A stretch of 25,827 nucleotides of DNA from CAUUFM01 sp041844335 (GCA_041844335.1 JBGZAX010000079.1:1-25827), one strand, 5' to 3'; counted from the stretch's first letter, positions 14,967 through 23,920 are shown. Notes: a model not told the origin generated them from the letters alone. Numbers and translations are program-made.

Positions 14967-15705
14967 GCAGTCCGCCGTCCACGTTTATTACCTGGCCTGT
15001 TATGTAAGAGCTTTCGTCGCTTGCCAAGAAATTGACTAAATTAGCCACATCTTCAGGTTCTCCCACTCTTTTTAGAGGAATTGCCGCTATCGCCTTTTCG
15101 AAAATATCTTCTCTTACTTTTGCTGTCATATCGGTCTTTGTATACCCCGGTGCAACCGCATTACATCTGATATTCTTGCTTGCAAGCTCCTTTGCTATGG
15201 TCTTTGTAATTCCTATTACTCCCGCCTTTGATGCGGCATAGTTGACCTGTCCGAAATTTCCGCACAATCCCGCTATACTGGAGATATTTACAATATTTCC
15301 GGATTTTTGTTTAAGCATAATCGGAGTAATCTGCTTAATAGTATTGAAAACTCCTTTTAAATTAACCGCAATAACATCATCAAAATCCTCTTCCTTAATT
15401 CCTAAAATTAGCTTATCCTTAGTGATACCTGCATTATTTACAAGGCAATCTATTCTTCCGAACTCATCAATAGCAGTTTTTATCATACCCTCAACTTCGG
15501 CAAAATCCGACACATTTGCCCTTACGGCAATACTGTCAACATTCTCTTTCTTACATAAAGAAACCGTTTCATTTGCCGCCTCCTCATTTCCGCTGTAGTT
15601 TACCACTATATTATACCCTGCCTTTGCAAGTCTTACAGCAATAGCTCTACCAATTCCTCTTGATGCTCCTGTCACAAGAGCTGTTCTTCTTTTATTATCA
15701 CTCAT
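14959..15705 (-). CDS. fabG: 3-oxoacyl-ACP reductase FabG
   Basis: 248-residue short-chain dehydrogenase that reduces 3-oxoacyl-ACP with NADPH. The cofactor motif is TGASRGIG (residues 12-19), NNAG lies at 90-93, and the catalytic residues are N115, S143 (NISSIAG), Y156 and K160 (YAASK). The C-terminus ITGQVINVDGGLLM is typical. The start overlaps the fabD stop as ATGA (15702-15705), with AAGGAG 8 nt upstream. Length is typical. Confidence 0.97.
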   Translation of the reverse strand: MSDNKRRTALVTGASRGIGRAIAVRLAKAGYNIVVNYSGNEEAANETVSLCKKENVDSIAVRANVSDFAEVEGMIKTAIDEFGRIDCLVNNAGITKDKLILGIKEEDFDDVIAVNLKGVFNTIKQITPIMLKQKSGNIVNISSIAGLCGNFGQVNYAASKAGVIGITKTIAKELASKNIRCNAVAPGYTKTDMTAKVREDIFEKAIAAIPLKRVGEPEDVANLVNFLASDESSYITGQVINVDGGLLM

Positions 15706-16616
15706 TTTTTAATCTCCTTAATCGTATTGTTTAATGACTCTAAATCTTCCACATTTAATATTTTTACATCTTTATTTATTTTTTTGACAAAACCGCTTAA
15801 CGTCTTTCCGGGACCTATCTCTACAAAGGTATTCACACCGTTTTCTATCATATATTCTACCGATTGCATAAAGCGAACCGATGACTTTATCTGTTTTACA
15901 AGCAGACCTTTTATATCATCATCAGATGTGGTTCCGCACACATTATACACTACCTTTATTTCAGGGGTTTTTATCTCATAACCTGAAAGTAATTCATCAA
16001 GCTGCTTGCTTGCATCATTTAATAATGATGAATGAAAGGCTCCGCTTACATTAAGCTTAATACACTTTGCCTTTCTTTCTTTTAGCATTCCTATCGCATC
16101 ATCAAGTGCCTTAATTTCTCCGGTTATAACTATCTGTGCCGGAGAGTTGTAGTTGGCTATCTCACAGACACCTGAATTAACATTTTCAAGCACAGTCTTT
16201 ATTGCATCCACGTCAGCTCCCATTACAGCTGCCATTCCCGTTGTGCCTTTAGGAAGAGCTGTCGACATTATCTTTGCTCTTTTTGATACAATATTAGGAA
16301 TATCCTTATAGGAAAAAGCACCGGCATAGGTTAAAGCCGAATATTCACCAAGACTTAATCCAGCCACATATTCCGGAATTATTTCCTCAACTCTTAAAGA
16401 TTCAGCTATGGCAAGAGATGTTGCAATTATACATGGTTGTGCAAATTCGGTATTATTAAGATCCTCTTCGGGTCCTCTAAAGCAAATACTTTTTAAATCA
16501 AACGGTGTTTCAAATAAATCATATATTTCCTTACTTTCTTTGCGATTTTCATAAAAGTCGAGTCCCATTCCCACTTTCTGACTTCCCTGACCCGCAAACA
16601 CAAAAGCTGTACTCAT
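15702..16616 (-). CDS. fabD: Malonyl-CoA:ACP transacylase
   Basis: 304-residue transferase that loads malonyl groups from CoA onto ACP. The ATG at 16616 is preferred: GGAG lies 6 nt upstream and the family start TAFVFAGQGSQKVGMG follows. A TTG four codons earlier would remove that ribosome binding site. The nucleophile is S88 in AGLSLGEYSAL and the partner is H194 in SGAFHSSLL. It starts 12 nt after fabK and overlaps fabG by 4 nt. Length is typical. Confidence 0.97.
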   Translation of the reverse strand: MSTAFVFAGQGSQKVGMGLDFYENRKESKEIYDLFETPFDLKSICFRGPEEDLNNTEFAQPCIIATSLAIAESLRVEEIIPEYVAGLSLGEYSALTYAGAFSYKDIPNIVSKRAKIMSTALPKGTTGMAAVMGADVDAIKTVLENVNSGVCEIANYNSPAQIVITGEIKALDDAIGMLKERKAKCIKLNVSGAFHSSLLNDASKQLDELLSGYEIKTPEIKVVYNVCGTTSDDDIKGLLVKQIKSSVRFMQSVEYMIENGVNTFVEIGPGKTLSGFVKKINKDVKILNVEDLESLNNTIKEIKK

Positions 16617-16628
16617 AAAATTCTCCAA

Positions 16629-17561
16629 TCAAAAATCATAGTTTTTAAGATACTCTCTTTTTTCTTTCGCATCATTTATTATATATTCTATAATACTTTG
16701 TATGCTACCTTTTTTCTTACATATTCCGGCAATTTGTCCCATCATAACGGAACCGTTTTGAGTATCTCCCTCAAGTACTGCCCTCCTAAGAGAGCCTATT
16801 GTAAGTTTTTCTATTTCCTCCTGCGACATTCCCTCTTTCTCAAGCCTTAAGCACTCTCTTGTCATCTGATTTTTTAAAGCTCTGACAGGAGACCCTAAGG
16901 TTCTTCCTGTTACCGTTGTGGATGTATCATTTGCCTTTAATACAGCGGTCTTATAATTTTCGTGAACGGGACATTCATCTGCCGTTAAAAATGCGGTTCC
17001 TATCTGAACTCCGGCTGCGCCGAGCATTATTGCTGCATTAAAACCTCTTCCGTCAGCTATACCTCCCGCCGCAATCACGGGAATGTTGACAGCATCTACA
17101 ACCTGCGGCACAAGTGCCATGGTTGTAAGTTCTCCTATATGTCCTCCCGCCTCACAGCCCTCCGCTATCACGGCATCGGCTCCACATCTTTGCATCATTT
17201 TAGCTAAAGCAACAGATGCTACTACAGGAATTACCTTTGTTCCATTCTCTTTAAGCTTTTCCACGTACAAAGCAGGGTTCCCGGCTCCTGTAGTTACGAC
17301 AGCCACAGGATTTTCTATTAAATATTTCATAATTTCCGGAACATGTGGGTTCATCAGCATAACATTTACTCCAAACGGCTTATCGGTTAAACTTCTGCAT
17401 TTTTCAACCTGAACCTTCAATTCATCCGGAGTTAAAGCTCCTCCTGCTATTAATCCTAACCCTCCCGCATTAGATACCGCCGCCGCTAAAGATGCTGTGG
17501 CAATGTTAGCCATCCCTCCTTGAATAATAGGATATTTGATACCCAATAATTCATTTATCAT
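16629..17561 (-). CDS. fabK: Enoyl-ACP reductase II (FMN-dependent)
   Basis: 310-residue TIM-barrel flavoenzyme that reduces enoyl-ACP in the last step of each elongation cycle. It is of the FabK rather than the FabI class; FabK enzymes are known to be insensitive to triclosan. Seen: PIIQGGMANIAT at the N-terminus, AGGLGLIAGG, and the FMN/NADH signature AEGCEAGGHIGE with H141. AAGGIADGRGFNAAIMLGA and GTAFL follow. 2-nitropropane dioxygenase-like proteins share the fold, but the position between fabH and fabD supports FabK. GGGAGAG lies 5 nt before the ATG. No other enoyl reductase is in the window. Confidence 0.94.
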   Translation of the reverse strand: MINELLGIKYPIIQGGMANIATASLAAAVSNAGGLGLIAGGALTPDELKVQVEKCRSLTDKPFGVNVMLMNPHVPEIMKYLIENPVAVVTTGAGNPALYVEKLKENGTKVIPVVASVALAKMMQRCGADAVIAEGCEAGGHIGELTTMALVPQVVDAVNIPVIAAGGIADGRGFNAAIMLGAAGVQIGTAFLTADECPVHENYKTAVLKANDTSTTVTGRTLGSPVRALKNQMTRECLRLEKEGMSQEEIEKLTIGSLRRAVLEGDTQNGSVMMGQIAGICKKKGSIQSIIEYIINDAKEKREYLKNYDF

Positions 17562-17577
17562 AATTTCTCTCCCATCA

Positions 17578-18543
17578 TTAAAATTCTATTAGAATAGAGC
17601 CCCACGACAGCCCCCCTCCGAAGCCTAATAATAACACTCTATCTCCCTCTTTATATAAGCCGTTTTCGTGTGCCTCACAAAGAGCCACCGCCACACTTGC
17701 GGAGCTTGTATTTCCGTACTCTGAAAGATTGATAAAAAACTTTTCAATGGGAAGATTTGTTCTTTTAGCAATTCCCTCTATTATACGCAAATTCGCCTGA
17801 TGAGGTACAATAAGATCAATATCAGATATACTTATGTCTGCCTGTTCAAGCACCTGTTTTATAGCATCATCATTAGCTCTCAGGGCAAATTTAAATACCT
17901 CATCACCTTTCATTCTGGTAAAACCCGACTCAACCGTCTTATTATTCATATCTACATTACTTTTAAATCCCTTAAGATTAAGCCACCTGTCATCCCCCTT
18001 GCAATTCGTGTAAAAATACATTTCCTTATTATTTTCAGCTTTTTCCAATATCACAGCACCTGCGGCATCGCCGAACAATATACAAGTGCTCCTATCCGTA
18101 AAATCGGTTATTCTGCTTACGGTTTCAGCTCCTATTACAAGTGCTCTTTTATGAAATGAGTTAAGTAATGCCGCCGCCGTTTTAAGTGCAAATATAAAGC
18201 CTGTACAAGCAGAGTTTAAGTCAAATGCCGTCACATCAATATCCGATATACCCAAATTTTTTTGAACCATACAAGCAACAGAGGGTGTCATTTGATCCGC
18301 AGTAACGGTTGAGCAGATAATTAAATCAATATCATCAGGCTTAAGCCTTGCATCTTCAAGAGCCATTTTTGCCGCATCTGTTGCAAGATAGCTGGCTCCC
18401 TCGTCACCTATTCGCCTTTTTTTAATACCGGTCCTTTGTACTATCCACTCATCATTGGTATCGACAAATTTTTTTAAATCATCATTTGTTACTATCCTTT
18501 TAGGCAGGGCCTTTCCATAACCCGAAATTTTTAAATTTTTCAT
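17578..18543 (-). CDS. fabH: 3-oxoacyl-ACP synthase III (KAS III)
   Basis: 321-residue initiating condensing enzyme that joins acetyl-CoA (or a branched primer) to malonyl-ACP. The triad is C113 (LNSACTGFIFAL), H248 (VPHQANLRII) and N278 (SEYGNTSSAS). The CoA-binding region has DEWIVQRTGIKKRRI. The end is LLLGFGGGLSWGSILIEF, a normal family C-terminus. The start overlaps the accA stop (ATGA, 18540-18543). Primer preference cannot be read from sequence. Confidence 0.97.
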   Translation of the reverse strand: MKNLKISGYGKALPKRIVTNDDLKKFVDTNDEWIVQRTGIKKRRIGDEGASYLATDAAKMALEDARLKPDDIDLIICSTVTADQMTPSVACMVQKNLGISDIDVTAFDLNSACTGFIFALKTAAALLNSFHKRALVIGAETVSRITDFTDRSTCILFGDAAGAVILEKAENNKEMYFYTNCKGDDRWLNLKGFKSNVDMNNKTVESGFTRMKGDEVFKFALRANDDAIKQVLEQADISISDIDLIVPHQANLRIIEGIAKRTNLPIEKFFINLSEYGNTSSASVAVALCEAHENGLYKEGDRVLLLGFGGGLSWGSILIEF

Positions 18544-19469
18544 TTATATCTTCCTATTTTTCTATATTTTTCATACCTGTTTTCTATAATTTCTTCTATG
18601 TCCTTTGCCTGCAAATTTAAAAGAGCATTATAAATCGCTCTGTCCAGACTGTCAAAAACCTGCTCCTTATTTTCAGAAATACTGCCAACCTTTTCTCTTA
18701 TCACTTCATCTACTACATTTAATTGATAAAGATCATCAGCTGTTAATTTCATCAATTCACTTGCCTCTTTCGCCCTTGATACATCTTTCCAAAGAATGGT
18801 AGCGAAACCCTCGGGAGAAAGCACGGAATAAACAGCATTTTCAAGCATTATTATGTGATCCCCGACACTTAAAGCCAAGGCTCCTCCACTTCCACCCTCA
18901 CCTACAACTATGCAGATTACAACAGTCTTTAAGGTTGAAAATTCATAAAGACATTTGGCTATAGCCTCCGCCTGACCTCTTTCTTCCGCCCCTCTTCCGG
19001 GGTAGGCTCCCGACGTATCCACTATAGTAATTATCGGTCTTTTAAATTTCTCCGCCTGTTTTGCAAGTCGTAAGGCTTTCCTATAACCCTCGGGATTACT
19101 CATTCCGAAATTTCTTTTAATATTTTCACCGACATCCTTTCCCTTTGCCTGTGCAAGGACAGTTACCGGAATTTCGTGAAAATAGCCTATACCTCCGATT
19201 AAAGCCGCATCATCTCCAAAACACCTGTCTCCGTGTAATTCGACAAAATCATCAAAAAGCCTTTCTATAAAATCTATAGCCTTAGGTCTGTCAAAACGTC
19301 TGGCAAGATAAACTCTATCCCAAGCGGTAAGACTTCTGAACGCTTTTCTTTTTTGCCTAATTATGCTGTTTTTTATTTGAGATATCTTGGTGTCAAGGCC
19401 CTCCTTAATATACTCCTTCATCTGTTCCTCAAGGTTTTTTATTATAGATTCCTGTTCTCTCAGATCCAT
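18540..19469 (-). CDS. accA: Acetyl-CoA carboxylase carboxyltransferase, alpha subunit
   Basis: 309-residue crotonase-fold subunit. With AccD it transfers CO2 from biotin on AccB to acetyl-CoA. The helical N-terminus (to ~45) is followed by AWDRVYLARRFDRPKAIDFI, ELHGDRCFGDD, the oxyanion region DTSGAYPGRGAEERGQAEAI and GEGGSGGALALSVGD. The order accD-accA with an 8-nt gap suggests balanced synthesis of the two subunits. Length is typical of Firmicutes AccA. Confidence 0.97.
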   Translation of the reverse strand: MDLREQESIIKNLEEQMKEYIKEGLDTKISQIKNSIIRQKRKAFRSLTAWDRVYLARRFDRPKAIDFIERLFDDFVELHGDRCFGDDAALIGGIGYFHEIPVTVLAQAKGKDVGENIKRNFGMSNPEGYRKALRLAKQAEKFKRPIITIVDTSGAYPGRGAEERGQAEAIAKCLYEFSTLKTVVICIVVGEGGSGGALALSVGDHIIMLENAVYSVLSPEGFATILWKDVSRAKEASELMKLTADDLYQLNVVDEVIREKVGSISENKEQVFDSLDRAIYNALLNLQAKDIEEIIENRYEKYRKIGRYK

Positions 19470-19477
19470 TTCTCACC

Positions 19478-20374
19478 TCATTTATAGCCATGTATTTTAA
19501 GTATCATCACTATGTTTTCTTTTAATTCACTTCTTTGTAAAATTATGTCGATAAAACCCTTTTCCTTAACAAACTCGCTTTTTTGAAATTCCTGTGGTAG
19601 AGTTTCATTTATAGTTCGCTCTATTACTCTTTTCCCCGCAAAACCAACTATAGCGTCAGGCTCCGCTATTATTATATCTCCCAGCATAGCAAAACTTGCA
19701 CTCACGCCTCCCGTGGTAGGATTTGTAAGCAGGGTGATATATAATAAACCCGCATCACTGTGTTTTTTTACTGCAGCACTTGTCTTTGCCATTTGCATTA
19801 AGGACAATATTCCCTCCTGCATCCTTGCTCCTCCGCTGGTTGTGGATATTAATAACGGCAAACGTTTTTCCGTAGCAAACTCTATAAGTCTCGTTATCTT
19901 ATCTCCAACCACTGTACCCATTGATCCCATTAAAAAATGACTGTCCATAACAGCTGCCGCCACCTTTATACCGTTCATAAGTCCGGTTCCGCACACCACA
20001 GCCTCTTTCAGCTTAGTAGTTTGTTTTGCTTTTTTAAGCTTGTCACCATATTCAAGCTTATCCGACATGGGCAGCGGCATAGGTGTTTCTATATTTTCAA
20101 ACAGCTCTTCAAAAGAATTTTCATCAAAAAGTTGTTTGATCCTGTGATTAGCGTTTAATCTGATATGATAATTACATTTGGGGCAAACATAATAATTGCT
20201 TGAAAATTCGCTGATACTTGCCTTAAAATCGCAAACCGGACAGTTTTTAATTATAGTGTTTGTTTCATTTTTGCTACCGGAGGTTTTTATATTTTTTTCA
20301 AAATCCTTTCTTAAAATTTCCTCCGAGAAAAATTTTGTCAACCTGTTTTTTCTATCTAAAAATGACTTCAGCAT
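19478..20374 (-). CDS. accD: Acetyl-CoA carboxylase carboxyltransferase, beta subunit
   Basis: 298-residue partner of AccA. The N-terminal four-Cys zinc ribbon has C45 and C48 (NCPVCDF) and C64 and C67 (VCPKCNYHIRL). The carboxyltransferase core contains TTSGGARMQEGILSLMQMAK and TNPTTGGVSASFAMLGDI, and GFAGKRVIERTINETLPQEF is a family signature. The start lies 23 nt inside accC, in another frame, with AAGGAG 10 nt upstream, so translation is probably coupled to accC. Confidence 0.97.
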   Translation of the reverse strand: MLKSFLDRKNRLTKFFSEEILRKDFEKNIKTSGSKNETNTIIKNCPVCDFKASISEFSSNYYVCPKCNYHIRLNANHRIKQLFDENSFEELFENIETPMPLPMSDKLEYGDKLKKAKQTTKLKEAVVCGTGLMNGIKVAAAVMDSHFLMGSMGTVVGDKITRLIEFATEKRLPLLISTTSGGARMQEGILSLMQMAKTSAAVKKHSDAGLLYITLLTNPTTGGVSASFAMLGDIIIAEPDAIVGFAGKRVIERTINETLPQEFQKSEFVKEKGFIDIILQRSELKENIVMILKIHGYK

Positions 20375-21728
20375 TATTATTAAGCTCCTTTATAAATTTA
20401 TCCACAAATCCTGTATTATACCGTCCGTTGATAAACTCTTTAGAATACATAAGAAAATATTGAAATTCTATATTGTTTTCCACTCCGTCAATTATCAGCT
20501 CCTCTAAAGCAGTCCTCATTTTTCTTATACAAGCAGCTCTGTTTTTATCTTTGACAATCAGCTTTAACAGCATTGAATCATAGAACGGCGGAATTTTATA
20601 CCCATTATAAAGGGCTGTTTCTACTCTTACATCTTTTCCTCCGGGCAGCTGCAAAAATTTTACAGTTCCTGAACATGGAGCAAAATCCTTAGCCACATCT
20701 TCGGCATTTATCCTACACTCTATAGCATGACCTCTTAACTCTATTTCATTCTGACTTATAGACAATTTTTTACCCGATGCTACCATTATCTGCTCCTTTA
20801 TGATGTCAACATCCGTTATCATTTCAGTCACCGGATGCTCAACCTGCACCCTCGTATTCATTTCCATAAAATAAAAATGTTCCCTATCCTTATCAAGCAG
20901 AAATTCTATTGTACCTACAGAATCATATTTAAGATGTTTGCAAGCTCTTACTGCCGCATCTACCATATTATCTCTCACATTCTGTGAAAGACAGTTACAG
21001 GGAGCCTCTTCCAGTACCTTTTGATTACGTCTTTGCATAGAGCAATCTCTTTCATAAAGATGCACCACATTTCCATATTTATCAGCTATTATCTGTATTT
21101 CTATATGTTTCGGCTCCTCTATTAATTTTTCCATATAAACGGAGGAATCTAAAAAGCACACCTTAGCCTCGGCTCTTGCTGCATTGTAATTATTTTCAAA
21201 TTCTTTTTCATTGTAAATTTTTCTCATTCCTCTTCCGCCGCCACCGTTGCTTGCCTTTATCAGCACCGGAAAACCTATTTTTTTGGCTAATTTTAAACCC
21301 TCATCGGCGGATTTTATCAAATCTTCACTGCCAGGAACCACAGGCACACCAGCTTTCATCATCTGTGCCCTTGCCATATTTTTATCACCCAATAATGAAA
21401 TCAGCCTGGGAGATGGACCAACAAAAATAAGTCCGTTATCTATCACTAATTGTGCAAACGCAGTATTTTCACTAAGGAATCCGAAACCGGGATGTATAGC
21501 ATCACATCCCTTTCCTATAGCTGCCTGTACAATATTATTCATATTAAGGTAAGAGCTTAAAGGACTTGGAGCTCCTATACAGACAGACTCGTCTGCTAAT
21601 TGAATATGCAACGATTCTCTGTCAGCTGTTGAATAAACTGCAACTGTTTTTATCTTCAGCTCCTTACAAGCCCTTATTATTCTTACCGCTATCTCTCCAC
21701 GATTGGCTATTAAAAGCTTAGTTATCAT
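20352..21728 (-). CDS. accC: Biotin carboxylase subunit of acetyl-CoA carboxylase
   Basis: 458-residue ATP-grasp enzyme that carboxylates the biotin of AccB. The N-terminal domain starts KLLIANRGEIAVRIIRACKE. The glycine-rich loop is KASNGGGGRGMRK (158-170). The catalytic stretch EMNTRVQVEHPVTE begins at 289 and the Arg/Asn after the ATP-grasp core is in HAIECRINAEDV. Its ATG follows the accB stop directly, with AGGAG at the accB end. Pyruvate carboxylase is excluded by size and by the neighbours. Confidence 0.97.
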   Translation of the reverse strand: MITKLLIANRGEIAVRIIRACKELKIKTVAVYSTADRESLHIQLADESVCIGAPSPLSSYLNMNNIVQAAIGKGCDAIHPGFGFLSENTAFAQLVIDNGLIFVGPSPRLISLLGDKNMARAQMMKAGVPVVPGSEDLIKSADEGLKLAKKIGFPVLIKASNGGGGRGMRKIYNEKEFENNYNAARAEAKVCFLDSSVYMEKLIEEPKHIEIQIIADKYGNVVHLYERDCSMQRRNQKVLEEAPCNCLSQNVRDNMVDAAVRACKHLKYDSVGTIEFLLDKDREHFYFMEMNTRVQVEHPVTEMITDVDIIKEQIMVASGKKLSISQNEIELRGHAIECRINAEDVAKDFAPCSGTVKFLQLPGGKDVRVETALYNGYKIPPFYDSMLLKLIVKDKNRAACIRKMRTALEELIIDGVENNIEFQYFLMYSKEFINGRYNTGFVDKFIKELNNNAEVIFR

Positions 21729-22205
21729 TTATTCTCCTATCAATATCAAATCTTCATCATATTCTACCACATTGCCGTTTTCCGCCCTTATCTCAAGAAC
21801 AGTTCCTTTTTTGGTGGATTTTATCTCATTCATTACCTTCATAGCCTCTAAAATGCATAAACAATCTCCTACCTCTATTTTATCTCCTACTTCTACATAG
21901 GGCTTTGCACCTTCAGCTGCAGCCCTGTAAAAAACTCCCACAAATGGAGCCTTAATCCATTCTCCATTAATCCGAGCTTCTGATTTTTCTTCTGTCCTTT
22001 CTAACTTTTCTTCTCTGTTTAATTCCTTTCCCTCAGAAAATGATGCTGTCTTTTTTTCATCAACAACAATCAAAGGAGCATTATTGTTTGAATATGCCTC
22101 TTTTTTCTTCAAATTCAATCTTATATCACCATTTCTATAATCCATTTTACAAATGGAGCTTTTTTCAAATATCTCAATCAGCTCTTTTATCTCTTCTATT
22201 TTCAT
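21729..22205 (-). CDS. accB: Biotin carboxyl carrier protein (BCCP)
   Basis: 158-residue carrier. A helical N-terminus (MKIEEIKELIEIFEKSS) and a charged linker (~50-80) precede the lipoyl/biotinyl domain. The biotin site is K123 in LEAMKVMNEIKS. The C-terminal NVVEYDEDLILIGE is normal. It is the first gene of the FAS operon, with AGGAG upstream of the ATG, preceded by a promoter and a palindrome. The biotinylating ligase is not in the window. Confidence 0.97.
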   Translation of the reverse strand: MKIEEIKELIEIFEKSSICKMDYRNGDIRLNLKKKEAYSNNNAPLIVVDEKKTASFSEGKELNREEKLERTEEKSEARINGEWIKAPFVGVFYRAAAEGAKPYVEVGDKIEVGDCLCILEAMKVMNEIKSTKKGTVLEIRAENGNVVEYDEDLILIGE

Positions 22206-22231
22206 ATTTTTCTCCTAATGATTTTTAAATA

Positions 22232-22255
22232 TGTGTTATTTTAAAAAATAGCACA
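22232..22255. promoter_or_regulatory. 24-bp palindrome in the accB leader, candidate operator
   Basis: On the - strand, TGTGCTATTTT, a central TT and AAAATAACACA: arms match at 10 of 11 positions. It lies about 50-75 nt downstream of the -10 and 27 nt upstream of the accB ATG. The size fits a dimeric repressor site. It does not look like the published FapR or FabT consensus as I remember them. A leader hairpin is the alternative. Confidence 0.5.
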
Positions 22256-22306
22256 AAAGAGCCTATCTTTATATTTATTATAAAAACAAGCCCCGATTAT
22301 GTTTTA

Positions 22307-22335
22307 ATTATAATATTTCCGTAACATAAAGTAAA
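22307..22335 (-). promoter_or_regulatory. Promoter of the accB-fab operon
   Basis: -35 TTTACT (22335-22330), a 17-nt spacer and -10 TATAAT (22312-22307). This predicts a start near 22300 and a leader of about 95 nt. It is the only good promoter seen for the run of leftward genes down to 6.4 kb. Confidence 0.7.
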
Positions 22336-22375
22336 GAAATACAGGGATATTTTCTTTGAATTATTTGTGTTTCAT

Positions 22376-23650
22376 CTACTTTCCTATCATAATGCTTATT
22401 ATCTCGTCATTTGTACCCTTCATTCCGTCATGTCCAAGTCTTCCGATATTTCTTATGGTAGTTTCAACATTATCTCCGACTATTCCATCTCCCGAATTAA
22501 AATTTTGTCCCTTTTCATACATATCTTTTCCAAAAAGCCCCGCATCAATAGCCGTCGCAATCTTGGCAGCACAGGAGGCCTTCGCTCCGTCGCAAACCAT
22601 TCCCGAAACTATAGCAAGAGCATTTACAACTATGTGCTCCATTTCATCCAGGTCCGCATCTTCAAGATAGGCTATTCCGACCGCACTGCCTACCCCTGCA
22701 CTCACTGCTCCGCAGTATGCGGACAATGTACCTATTCCCGTTTTTTGATGAATTGCGGTAAGATTTGACACAGCCAATGCCCTATATAATTTTTCATCAC
22801 TTAAATTATTTTCTCCGGCATATACTATCACAGGAACAGATACCGTGATTCCCTGATTTCCGCTTCCTGAATTTATCACTACCGGCATCTCGCATCCGTT
22901 CATTCTGGCATCAGATGCGGCAGCAGCCATACCCTTAATCTTCGATCTTATGCTGTTGTCGCTTTCAAATAACACCTTTCCGATATTAGCACCATAGCTG
23001 TTTTTCATACCCTCCATGGCAATATTCATATTGTGCTCTATCTGCGGATCCAATATAGACTTTATATCTTCAATATCCACCGTATTTGCAAAATCCACTA
23101 TATCTTTTATGTTAAGCTTTGACTTATCTATGCTATTTATCGCTCCCGATACGGTTTCTTTTTTCTCAAATATAATCTGATCATTTTTCTTAATGGATAC
23201 AATATTTGTATGAGTATCAACTATATGCACCCTGCAATAATCATTTTTATAATACACAGTTAAATCTATCTCAAAAACGTGTTCCGTTTCTATATGCTCT
23301 ACATCTATCTTCACAGATCTCATAAACGGAACTATTTTTTCTATATCCTCTTTTTCGGCAAAGGCTATTACCTCAAGCTCAAGTTCAGCGTTTCCTGCCA
23401 TAATTCCTGCAGATACCGCAGCCTCAATACCCTTTAATCCGTTAGTGTTCGGTATAAATACAGACTTTACATTCTTTATAATGCTGCCGCTTACCCCTAT
23501 ATGTATTCTGTCTGGGATATTTCCTAAATTTTTTTTTGCCACGGCAGCTGCGTAGGCTAAGGCAATAGGCTCTGTACATCCCATTGCAATTTTCAGCTCA
23601 TCTTTAAGTATTTTCACGTATTCCTTGTACCTACAATCGTCTTTATCCAT
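22376..23650 (-). CDS. L-cysteine desulfidase / serine dehydratase alpha-like protein (UPF0597, CyuA family)
   Basis: 424-residue protein related to the alpha chain of iron-sulfur L-serine dehydratase. CyuA-type members break L-cysteine down to pyruvate, ammonia and sulfide. The ATG at 23650 is preferred because AAGGAG lies 10 nt upstream; the ATG three codons earlier is only one base from it. Candidate [4Fe-4S] ligands are C313 (AYCGAVSAGVGSA), C353 and C360 (MVCDGAKASCAAK). C25 in MGCTEPIALA and the loop SGSGNQG (261-267) are conserved family features. It has its own promoter and is separated from the FAS operon by the accB promoter. No cysteine transporter or regulator is adjacent, so the substrate (cysteine or serine) stays open. 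Confidence 0.85.
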   Translation of the reverse strand: MDKDDCRYKEYVKILKDELKIAMGCTEPIALAYAAAVAKKNLGNIPDRIHIGVSGSIIKNVKSVFIPNTNGLKGIEAAVSAGIMAGNAELELEVIAFAEKEDIEKIVPFMRSVKIDVEHIETEHVFEIDLTVYYKNDYCRVHIVDTHTNIVSIKKNDQIIFEKKETVSGAINSIDKSKLNIKDIVDFANTVDIEDIKSILDPQIEHNMNIAMEGMKNSYGANIGKVLFESDNSIRSKIKGMAAAASDARMNGCEMPVVINSGSGNQGITVSVPVIVYAGENNLSDEKLYRALAVSNLTAIHQKTGIGTLSAYCGAVSAGVGSAVGIAYLEDADLDEMEHIVVNALAIVSGMVCDGAKASCAAKIATAIDAGLFGKDMYEKGQNFNSGDGIVGDNVETTIRNIGRLGHDGMKGTNDEIISIMIGK

Positions 23651-23701
23651 GCCTTCCATTCTCCTTATTGCTTAAGACAGATTTATTATCCTTATATATT
23701 T

Positions 23702-23731
23702 ATTATAATTGAAAATGGGGGAATTAGTCAA
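23702..23731 (-). promoter_or_regulatory. Promoter of the cysteine desulfidase-like gene
   Basis: -35 TTGACT (23731-23726), an 18-nt spacer and -10 TATAAT (23707-23702), about 50 nt before the chosen ATG. Confidence 0.7.
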
Positions 23732-23740
23732 TAAAATTCT

Positions 23741-23775
23741 AATAAAATAGAACTGCAAAGGTATCTTAGCAGTTC
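23741..23775 (-). terminator. Intrinsic terminator of the aminopeptidase-deacylase transcript
   Basis: On the - strand, GAACTGC (23775-23769) pairs perfectly with GCAGTTC (23756-23750), followed by TATTTTATT. It lies about 145 nt beyond the deacylase stop. Confidence 0.6.
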
Positions 23776-23920
23776 CAACAAATTCAAAAATATAGGATTA
23801 AGACAGATATTTCAGGAGTTTAATACCATCTTGAAATCAAATACCTGTTTTATGTCATACATTTATATTCATCTACTTATAATCATCTATTCCCAGTCTT
23901 TACAAAGATCTACCCATTCC

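Noticed and set aside
22333..22357. Terminator of the cysteine desulfidase-like gene
   Set aside because: AAAGAAATA/TATTTTCTTT pairs only as an AT-only stem with a bulge and overlaps the accB -35; not convincing, so read-through into accB remains possible.
23776..23886. Small gene between the deacylase and its terminator
   Set aside because: Open stretches there are short, AT-rich and lack start signals; the part next to the deacylase is explained by its shifted C-terminus.
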